A DNA stretch of 64,000 nucleotides from Paraglaciecola marina (GTDB lineage Bacteria > Pseudomonadota > Gammaproteobacteria > Enterobacterales > Alteromonadaceae). The notes below the pieces were generated by a model. It saw only the letters and a list, made by a program, of their open reading frames with translations. It searched no databases and was not told where the DNA came from. This document shows, one piece after another, positions 58,479 to 64,000 of this stretch; position 1 is the first letter of the stretch; the number at the start of each line of letters is the position of its first letter. The translations under genes and the position numbers were made by a program. The stretch lies in contig NZ_SAIS01000018.1 in NCBI RefSeq assembly GCF_004360155.1, forward strand, positions 28,753-92,752. The letters run 5' to 3'.

Positions 58479-60203
58479 TTAATCTAAGGTGCGGGTATAA
58501 CTCATATCCGTAAAGATTATTTCACTGGTATCAAAAAACTCCTCATAAAAATCAGCAAAATCACCATCAGCGTCACCACTTTCTAATTTTTCATTAGTTT
58601 CAGGGTTTTGAGCTTGTTGATAGTTACCAAATTTAAAGTAAGAAGCTGAAGAGTCACTCACACTAATGGGGCTAAGTGATTGGCCATTAATTTTTACAGT
58701 GACTGTGCCATGGTCATTTATTTCTTCAAAATCAAAGCTATCACCAGAGCGAATAGTAGTTAAAAGATGTTTGGTTTCACCTGAGCCATCTTCTTTAGCC
58801 AAGCGAATATACACATCAAATATGCCGTTCATTGCAACACTGTCAGACTCTGTTCCATCGGGAGCATTTTCAAAACCACCCTCGTCTAAATCTGCTATGT
58901 ACAATTTAGTAATGGTGGCGGTATCTGCTGCATGGTGCTGCGCAACAATTGTTTTTGCACCATCATCTAAATTAGCAGTAATGGTCGCTTTAAATTCTTC
59001 GTAAAGCTCTGTCATTCCCACACGGTAATCGCCACTAGATTTTATTTTAAGCTCGTGTCTCCAACCATTACCATTTTCGGTAACATGTTGCGCCGCAAGT
59101 GCATCAAACTTCATCTCAATGGGTGATAATGAAACAATGTGATCATCTTCACCTATTTCGCCATGCTCAGCTTCATATACTTCAGAGTATTCAACACACG
59201 AGCCATTGTATAGCATTTTGCCGCTAGCCTGACACTCATTGCCATCGCTGTTATCCCCGCCACCGCCGTTGTTGCTGTCATCATCGTCATCGTTATTAGA
59301 GCCGCTATTTTCTCCATAAATTTTAACTTCGGTAATATTCATCCAACTACTACCAGCACTATTTGATTGGGCTTTAACGCGAACTTGTTGGGCGTCAAAG
59401 TCAGTTACATCGTATAGTTCAATGTCTGTAGAGTTACCACTGCTTACTGTGTCTGCAATTTTTGTCCAGTTACCACTTGTTCCTGGACGAGCGTAAATTT
59501 CAAAGGTATGGCTACGAGAATCGCCTCGGCCCCAAGATATACCTACTTGTTTAACGTTTTGTACTTCTTCTAATTCAAGAGTTAGGTTAGTGGCATTGCT
59601 GCCTAAACTGGCTGCCCAGCGAGAAGCCCATGCACTGCTTCCGTCTATGGCATTACTAGGAGGATAATTACTATGACTTGTGCCATCATCAAAAGCCGTG
59701 CTGATTGTTAACTCACCATCAGTCCCCGTATCTGATCCAGGCGAGGTGGAGGTACTTTCTAACGTAAAATCATCAAAACGTCCTTCATCGTTATAATACT
59801 TTCCGAATATTTCACCGGAAGTGGCTGAGCCTGAATTAAAGCTCACTGTTACTTCACTCCAATCATCCGATGTTGATTTAGTTGACTCTGTTGACGAGCC
59901 AAGGTTTATGCCGACTTCACCACTGCCTTCAACGTAGGCAGTCAAGACGTAATTTGTATTGGGTGTTAACGTAACAGTTTGGTCAACTCGGCCGCCAGAA
60001 CCGGTAATTTTTGCTGACTTAGAACCACTGTGAGAATCACCAGATATGGCTGAAGGATCATCATCAGTCCATCCATCAAAACTGCTTTCAAAACCAGGGT
60101 TATCTATATTAACTGTAGCTGCATTTACGTTAGCGGTACTAGCAATACTCAATGCAGTAGTTAGGCTTAAATAAAGATATTTCTTTTGTGTAATAAATTT
60201 CAT
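58479..60203 (-). CDS. Secreted PL7-like polysaccharide (alginate) lyase with two carbohydrate-binding modules
   Basis: A 574-residue secreted enzyme. A Sec signal (residues 1-28, TALSIASTANVNA) is followed by a CBM4/16-like jelly-roll (about 30-150, PGFESSFDGW) and a CBM32/discoidin-like module (about 163-297). A Ser/Asn/Asp/Gly linker (298-323) leads to a catalytic domain resembling alginate lyase 2: WRHELKI (381-387), AQHH (421-424) and YFKFGNYQQ (522-530), matching the usual R-EL, Q-H and YFKxGxY motifs. Degradation of alginate or a related uronate polymer is inferred. ATG 60203 is preferred over 60269 because the signal peptide starts there. Confidence 0.78.
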   Translation of the reverse strand: MKFITQKKYLYLSLTTALSIASTANVNAATVNIDNPGFESSFDGWTDDDPSAISGDSHSGSKSAKITGSGGRVDQTVTLTPNTNYVLTAYVEGSGEVGINLGSSTESTKSTSDDWSEVTVSFNSGSATSGEIFGKYYNDEGRFDDFTLESTSTSPGSDTGTDGELTISTAFDDGTSHSNYPPSNAIDGSSAWASRWAASLGSNATNLTLELEEVQNVKQVGISWGRGDSRSHTFEIYARPGTSGNWTKIADTVSSGNSTDIELYDVTDFDAQQVRVKAQSNSAGSSWMNITEVKIYGENSGSNNDDDDDSNNGGGGDNSDGNECQASGKMLYNGSCVEYSEVYEAEHGEIGEDDHIVSLSPIEMKFDALAAQHVTENGNGWRHELKIKSSGDYRVGMTELYEEFKATITANLDDGAKTIVAQHHAADTATITKLYIADLDEGGFENAPDGTESDSVAMNGIFDVYIRLAKEDGSGETKHLLTTIRSGDSFDFEEINDHGTVTVKINGQSLSPISVSDSSASYFKFGNYQQAQNPETNEKLESGDADGDFADFYEEFFDTSEIIFTDMSYTRTLD

Positions 60204-60227
60204 ATGTAGGGTTATCCGTTTATTATT

Positions 60228-60239
60228 TTGGTTCACCAA
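60228..60239. promoter_or_regulatory. Operator-like palindrome 1 (TTGGTTCACCAA)
   Basis: A 12-bp palindrome, TTGGT-TC-ACCAA, lies 25 bp upstream of the lyase ATG. It fits the TTGGT-N2-ACCAA form of ExuR/UxuR-type GntR operators. Confidence 0.5.
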
Positions 60240-60302
60240 TTTAAAAGGCTTCTTCTGTCTTCTCGACAAATTGGCATCCTATTTACCGCCACTTTGTTAA
60301 TA

Positions 60303-60319
60303 AATTGGTAAGACCAATT
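60303..60319. promoter_or_regulatory. Operator-like palindrome 2 (AATTGGTAAGACCAATT)
   Basis: A 17-bp perfect palindrome with a 3-base centre lies 100 bp upstream of the lyase ATG. It shares the TTGGT/ACCAA half-sites of the other two palindromes. Confidence 0.55.
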
Positions 60320-60548
60320 ATTGAGACATTAAATATATAATTATCTATAAAAGAAACAAGATCAATACAAATATTTAACAAATTGATAAATAAATTAACC
60401 TAAGTGTAATATTGAAATCGATGAAATGAATTATTGAAAATAGATACTTATGATTAATATTGTTTAATATCATTAACTTATGAATATTAATTTACGAATT
60501 ATACAAACTAAAGGAATAAGTGTTTTTAAAGGCTAAGTGAAATGCTAT

Positions 60549-60561
60549 ATGGTATTACCAA
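60549..60561. promoter_or_regulatory. Operator-like palindrome 3 (ATGGTATTACCAA)
   Basis: A 13-bp near-palindrome with a TGGTA-T-TACCA core lies about 345 bp upstream of the lyase ATG. Confidence 0.4.
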
Positions 60562-61106
60562 TTTTATTTTTAGAAAATTTTTCAATTTTTTAGATGCTTT
60601 TATGAACTTACCAATATTTAAAATTTTGGTTATACGAACTAATTAACCTACAGACATAACGCCCCCTTAAATTGAATGTACAAACTACTTAGATACTCTC
60701 TCTAATTCGACATCGAAAATAAAATATTTAGTATAAACCAACCACAAGCAGCCCCCATAGTTGGGGTAAAGCCATACAACTAGAAAGTAAACGAGATAAA
60801 GGACGCAGAAAAGCTCAAGGAAGGAGGCATCAATTGAGAACCGTCTCATAGATGGTTATGACGTCAGCGATACAATCTAACCCAGTTTTGAAACCGACCG
60901 GTCATCGTTACATTGACTCAGGGAAACATAAAAAGTGGCAATTATTGCTTATCTGAGGAAGATAATTGTTAACTTTATTCTATGCTTGGAGATGAAGTAA
61001 TATGGAGCCAACTATGACGAAAATTCAGTTATTGTCACCAAATCATTAGTTAAAAAAACAATTTAGTTTTCATCTGTCATGATAGGCGCAATTAACAAAT
61101 AGAGCA

Positions 61107-61222
61107 TAATAGATAAATAGCCACCCATAACTAATACATACACTTAAACATTTGGCTTTATTATTAATAGATAAATAGCCACCCATAACTAATACATACA
61201 CTTAAACATTTGGCTTTATTAT
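61107..61222. repeat. Perfect tandem duplication of a 58-bp unit
   Basis: The unit at 61107-61164 is repeated without change at 61165-61222. Each copy starts TAATAGATAAATAGCC and ends TTTGGCTTTATTAT. Each contains CACCCATAA, the inverse of a TTATGGGTG motif on the other side of the transposase gene. Confidence 0.95.
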
Positions 61223-61355
61223 CGTTTTTTAGAGATATCTAGCTAGTTGAATGAGGTACTAGAGGGGTCTTCGTACTTTTTAGTGAATCAAGGCTAAATT
61301 GGTGTTTTGCAGGCGTAACTAGGTTGTAGTTTTCGCTTTTTTTGAATTTTAGTGG

Positions 61356-62339
61356 TTATGCAGGTTGTAACAATTTTCTAGCTTTTCCCATTCCTCGAAG
61401 TCGTTGATGGCCTGTATGACGCTTAAATTGATTCATCATTATTTCTGCACCTGCTGCGTAGCAAAAGTGCTGTTCAAATTCTGTGGAGAGGGTGAGCCAT
61501 TGTTCATCATCTAAACCTAACCTTTGTAATATGGGGGATTGGGTTGGGTTTATATATCCTCGTTTGTCTTCTCGTATAATGCGGCCTGTGGTGTCTACTA
61601 ACTCACAGTAATCTTTTAAGCTAAACGCTATGCCTTGGGGCATGTTTCCTCTGTGGTTGCCTACAAAAGGCATAAGTTGTTGGGGGTGATTGTTATTTTG
61701 TTTGATAGATTGAGTGCGTTTTTGAATACTTGTGTGTTTTGATGTTTCTGGCGTTTTCGCAATTCTGGCCCTGATGGGGTTTAAGTCTACATAGGCCATA
61801 CAGGCCAGTACTGCTGACTCATCTAAAAGGGCTTGAGATTTAAACCTGCCTTCCCAGAAGCGGCCCGTACAATCATCCTCTTTATTGGCTTCTCGGGCGA
61901 TATATTCATTTAAGTCACGCATTAGCCAGCTAATGTCGTGTAAACGTCTTCTGTATTCAACTATGGTTTCATCTAAAGTGAGTAATTGACCTAGGGTGAG
62001 TGTATCGCCCCTAGCAAACATCTGTGTCAGCAGTGTGCCTTTGTGCAACCTATGCCACCGGTTTATGACCTCTTCATCACTCCAAGCCTGAGCCTGCTCT
62101 GCATTGACATGTAACACCACATGCACATGATTACTCATCACCGCGTAAGCACACACATCAATCGCTAATACAGAGGTTAAAAACAACAACCTATCTTCTA
62201 CCCACCCTCTTCGATGCTCATAGCTTTGACCCGAATAATCATCCACTCCACATAAAAAAGAGCGGCGAACACAACGAGAAACACAATGGTAATAAGGGGT
62301 ATCTTGCAAACAAATTTGAGACTTACGTGGCTGGGGCAT
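61356..62339 (-). CDS. RAYT-type (REP-associated) Y1 transposase
   Basis: A 327-residue IS200/IS605-related HUH nuclease. It begins MPQPRKSQICLQDTPYYHCVSRC. The metal-binding HUH is SNHVHVVLHV (His71, His73), and the likely catalytic Tyr183 is in MAYVDLNPIRARI. CTGRFWEGRFKSQAL is typical of the RAYT group. Such proteins move or maintain REP-like palindromes and are usually single-copy domesticated or family-dispersed genes. It lies between the tandem repeat and the last integron cassette. Confidence 0.88.
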   Translation of the reverse strand: MPQPRKSQICLQDTPYYHCVSRCVRRSFLCGVDDYSGQSYEHRRGWVEDRLLFLTSVLAIDVCAYAVMSNHVHVVLHVNAEQAQAWSDEEVINRWHRLHKGTLLTQMFARGDTLTLGQLLTLDETIVEYRRRLHDISWLMRDLNEYIAREANKEDDCTGRFWEGRFKSQALLDESAVLACMAYVDLNPIRARIAKTPETSKHTSIQKRTQSIKQNNNHPQQLMPFVGNHRGNMPQGIAFSLKDYCELVDTTGRIIREDKRGYINPTQSPILQRLGLDDEQWLTLSTEFEQHFCYAAGAEIMMNQFKRHTGHQRLRGMGKARKLLQPA

Positions 62340-62548
62340 GGCATCAATCCGTTGATTTATTTTATAAACAAAAGCCTAGCTCAGTTACAAAATAATGCCA
62401 TTTTAATTATGGGTGTCTTTGTTATTTTCTTTGTTATTTGATCACAGGCCAATTGGCGGTTCAAGCTCAATGATTAAACAATTACCGCAAAACTAGAAAA
62501 GGACAGGGAAACGTCTCTTATTTATAAATTCTACAGCCTCAACGCCGC

Positions 62549-62624
62549 AATAAACGGCTAAGTAATAGTTGGCTAAAATGTGAAGCGAAGCGGAACCGAG
62601 CCAACTATTACGTGTCCGTTATTT
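62549..62624 (-). other. attC-like recombination site 1 (array end)
   Basis: On the minus strand the site runs from R'' AAATAAC to R' GTTTATT. The arms TAATAGTTGGCT and AGCCAACTATTA are perfect complements, the flanking parts show extra unpaired bases, and the loop is about 24 bases (GGTTCCGCTTCGCTTCAC). It overlaps the stop codon of the 62619 gene, as in integron cassettes. It is the leftmost site seen. Confidence 0.85.
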
Positions 62625-63158
62625 AATTGCTTTGTTAGTTTGATTTTTCTTATGCCTATCAAAGAGCAAGAATATACCAGCTAGAAATAAACTTACCACA
62701 CCCGCCCAACCAGCGAGCCTACTATTTGAAGCATATGCTACAACCATACTTTCATAACTTCGGACTATGTTTCCGTCTTTGGATAACTCATAAACAGAAT
62801 AGTAACTGTTTCCATCCCAAGGCGGTGAGTGGGAGTCCGTATCATCGTATAAAACAGAGATTATAGAGTCCTCACTGGCTAAAGCTGAATGTGTTTTACT
62901 CGTTTGCCCGCCAATAGAGTGATAAATAAGATGTATATTCTCGCCAAGAAACTTAAATCGAAGATTATTACCATGTTTACCTGTAGCTTTTACCCAATCG
63001 ATTTCGCCTTCAATTAGAGTTAATTCCGCGCGCGGTAAAACCTTACCGCTAAAAGCAAACAAAAAGAGAAACCCAAGCCCGATAAGTGTGCAAATTAGAG
63101 AGGATTTTGGAATATCATTGAACTTCATATTAACGCCGATATATCCCAATCAAACTAA
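62555..63158 (-). mobile_element. Integron gene cassette A
   Basis: A 604-bp cassette bounded by the G/TT cut points of attC sites 1 and 2. It carries one gene (62619-63128) on the strand expected for insertion from an integrase to the right. Confidence 0.8.
62619..63128 (-). CDS. Cassette A hypothetical membrane protein
   Basis: A 169-residue protein of unknown function. A hydrophobic helix (LICTLIGLGFLFLFAFSGKV) near the N-terminus is followed by a soluble domain (about residues 35-130, GEIDWVKATGKHGNNLRFKF, DDTDSHSPPWDGNSYYSV), then a second helix (AGWAGVVSLFLAGIFLLF) and a basic tail. The layout recalls DUF3592 membrane proteins, but this is not certain. The frame opens at 63149; ATG 63128 is chosen. 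The stop lies inside attC site 1. Confidence 0.72.
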   Translation of the reverse strand: MKFNDIPKSSLICTLIGLGFLFLFAFSGKVLPRAELTLIEGEIDWVKATGKHGNNLRFKFLGENIHLIYHSIGGQTSKTHSALASEDSIISVLYDDTDSHSPPWDGNSYYSVYELSKDGNIVRSYESMVVAYASNSRLAGWAGVVSLFLAGIFLLFDRHKKNQTNKAIK

Positions 63159-63239
63159 CGCTTAACATATGGGGATTTTAGGAGCGCTTTTGGCCGAAGG
63201 CCAGCGAGTAAAATTCCCACCATGATGTTTTTGTTAGTT
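63153..63239 (-). other. attC-like recombination site 2
   Basis: On the minus strand R'' AACTAAC and R' GTTAGTT are exact inverse complements at the two ends. Inner arms CATGGTGGGAATTTTA and TAAAATCCCCATATG pair with bulges. The loop contains CTGGCCTTCGGCCA. The stop of the 63234 gene lies in R''. Confidence 0.88.
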
Positions 63240-63534
63240 TTCATTAAGTATTTGAACCCAAATATTTTGGCCTGCATGATGCTCCTTAATTGTTGACATA
63301 GCACAACTCATATCATCTATATTTTCGGTATCCACTACATAGTCTAATACGGATGCATTGACACCACTTTTCCACAACGCCTCATACTCTTTTTCACTAA
63401 GTACATCGCAAGTTAACCAAATTGGATGCTTTCCAGAAACTATTAAGCTTTCCATTTCGGAATAAGCTGATTTTGATGTAATGAAGATAACCATAAATCT
63501 CTCGGTAAAAACCAATCCTTGATAAGAAAACTAA
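63159..63534 (-). mobile_element. Integron gene cassette B
   Basis: A 376-bp cassette between the cut points of attC sites 2 and 3. It carries one 86-codon gene that fills most of the cassette, the usual compact layout. Confidence 0.8.
63234..63494 (-). CDS. Cassette B hypothetical protein
   Basis: An 86-residue soluble protein of unknown function, starting MVIFITSKSAYSEMESLI and containing HPIWLTCDVLSEKEYEALW and ENIDDMSCAMSTIKEHH. A mixed alpha/beta fold is likely. No family was recognised. A TTG start at 63515 would add seven residues; ATG 63494 is preferred. The stop codon lies inside attC site 2. Confidence 0.68.
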   Translation of the reverse strand: MVIFITSKSAYSEMESLIVSGKHPIWLTCDVLSEKEYEALWKSGVNASVLDYVVDTENIDDMSCAMSTIKEHHAGQNIWVQILNEN

Positions 63535-63594
63535 CACCTTCCATAACCGGCGTTGGCGCTCTTTGCCAATGTCCGGTTGATGGATTTGTTATAT
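63529..63594 (-). other. attC-like recombination site 3
   Basis: On the minus strand R'' ATATAAC and R' GTTAGTT are the ends. The arms CCATCAACCGGACATTGGC and GCCAACGCCGGTTATGG pair with unpaired extra bases, and a short loop (AAAGAGC) closes the hairpin. It overlaps the stop of the 63589 gene. Confidence 0.88.
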
Positions 63595-63963
63595 TCCCGA
63601 CGCATGAGACAACCTTTGATAAAGCTTGATAACTGAAAATAAAGCCAACCCACATAGGAATGGTAAAGCCAGCCAAATTGCAGTTCTATCTATTGGATTG
63701 GTGCTAAACCAAAAAACTATAAAACCACTAAGATAAAGAAGCTGCAACGAGACCATCAAAGCATTACTTCGAAAGTAATGTAAATTAAATGACAAGACTC
63801 GAATGGATATTAAAGCGCCTAAACACAAATATATAACAAACGAAAAAGATATCGTCGCTCCTACAAAACCCTTCTCATAGCAAGCTATTGCATAAGCGAT
63901 AGGCCACAGCGCTAAATGTATATTTTTTTTAATCAACAAATCGTGACATCTCTTGGAATATAA
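63535..63963 (-). mobile_element. Integron gene cassette C
   Basis: A 429-bp cassette between the cut points of attC sites 3 and 4. It carries one membrane-protein gene (63589-63939). Confidence 0.78.
63589..63939 (-). CDS. Cassette C hypothetical multi-pass membrane protein
   Basis: A 116-residue protein with about four hydrophobic segments (LALWPIAYAIACY, ATISFSFVIYLCLGALISI, MVSLQLLYLSGFIVFWF, IWLALPFLCGLALFSVI). No family was recognised. The only in-frame starts near the beginning are tandem TTG codons, so the exact start is uncertain. The stop (TAA) lies in the R'' box of attC site 3. Confidence 0.65.
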   Translation of the reverse strand: MLIKKNIHLALWPIAYAIACYEKGFVGATISFSFVIYLCLGALISIRVLSFNLHYFRSNALMVSLQLLYLSGFIVFWFSTNPIDRTAIWLALPFLCGLALFSVIKLYQRLSHASGI

Positions 63964-64000
63964 CGCCCCAATATGCCGACGAAAAGAGCGCAGCGAGTTG
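63958..64000 (-). other. attC-like recombination site 4 (cut by window edge)
   Basis: Only the 3' half is present: on the minus strand GCATATTGGGGC leads into the R' box GTTATAT, and CTCGCTGCGCTC may be loop sequence. It should close the next cassette, which lies beyond the right edge. Confidence 0.7.

Larger units (their letters stand above)
60204..61355. other. 1.15-kb gene-free AT-rich region upstream of the lyase, bearing operators and repeats
   Basis: This stretch holds the lyase promoter region with three TTGGT/ACCAA-type palindromes, then about 350 bp of very AT-rich DNA. Positions 60660-61060 have somewhat higher GC and short broken frames that may be a mobile-element relic but match nothing recognised. 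A 58-bp tandem repeat follows at 61107-61222. No intact gene was recognised. Confidence 0.5.
61107..62440 (-). mobile_element. Putative RAYT/Y1-transposase element with inverted TTATGGGTG flanks
   Basis: The transposase gene at 61356-62339 is flanked by CACCCATAA (61122-61130, repeated at 61180-61188) on the left and TTATGGGTG (62407-62415) on the right. Read outward, these are TTATGGGTGGCTATTTATC and TTATGGGTGTCTTTGTTAT, so the match extends partly beyond the 9-mer. They may mark element ends or REP-like sites. The true boundaries are not known. Confidence 0.4.

Noticed and set aside
60740..60940. Possible group II intron fragment near the integron array
   Set aside because: No recognisable domain V sequence or reverse transcriptase motif was found.
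61107..61222. CRISPR-like repeat
   Set aside because: Only two directly abutting copies with no spacers; it is a simple tandem duplication.

Overview
The window is AT-rich chromosomal DNA from a marine gammaproteobacterium, most likely in the Alteromonadales (a Paraglaciecola/Glaciecola-like Alteromonadaceae member; the genus is inferred). Three things point there: the gammaproteobacterial order rne / rluC / yceF-yceD / rpmF-plsX-fabHDG-acpP-fabF-pabC-mltG-tmk-holB-tatD, E. coli-like alaA-yfbR and msrP-msrQ pairs, and a secreted polysaccharide lyase with carbohydrate-binding modules.

Layout. Positions 1-12.8 kb hold mixed core genes: the start of an HrpA-like helicase, a VTT-domain membrane protein, sbcB, a FapA-family protein, cmoM, a Nif3-family protein, alaA-yfbR, a dGTPase-like HD protein, msrPQ, a SulA-like protein and a YchJ-family protein. 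Positions 12.8-25.6 kb carry the long leftward fatty-acid and cell-envelope operon from yceD to tatD, with yceF facing away and HAD-rluC leftward beyond it. Positions 25.6-31.2 kb contain rne with a long structured leader, rhlE and yaiI. Positions 31.4-39.0 kb are an RND efflux operon with one lipoprotein adaptor and two different permeases. Positions 39-42 kb hold tpm, a MerR regulator, an aldo/keto reductase and a TrmH-family methyltransferase.

Positions 42.3-50.3 kb are a MacB-type ABC export operon with two paralogous permease pairs, one adaptor and one ATPase, followed by a convergent XRE regulator. Positions 50.4-58.2 kb hold a small secreted protein, a DUF2145 protein, an IorAB-like molybdenum hydroxylase, a sterol-desaturase-family protein and a CadC-like membrane regulator. 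Positions 58.5-60.2 kb encode a PL7-like (alginate lyase-like) secreted enzyme with two binding modules, preceded by three TTGGT/ACCAA palindromes that resemble hexuronate-type GntR operators.

The right end (about 61-64 kb) is accessory. A RAYT/Y1 transposase is flanked by outward-facing TTATGGGTG motifs and a perfect 58-bp tandem repeat. Next to it is an integron cassette array: four attC-like sites (three complete, one cut by the window edge) that delimit three complete cassettes, each with one leftward gene of unknown function. From cassette polarity, the integrase should lie to the right of the window. This array is the most notable feature here. No tRNA, rRNA or CRISPR array was seen.
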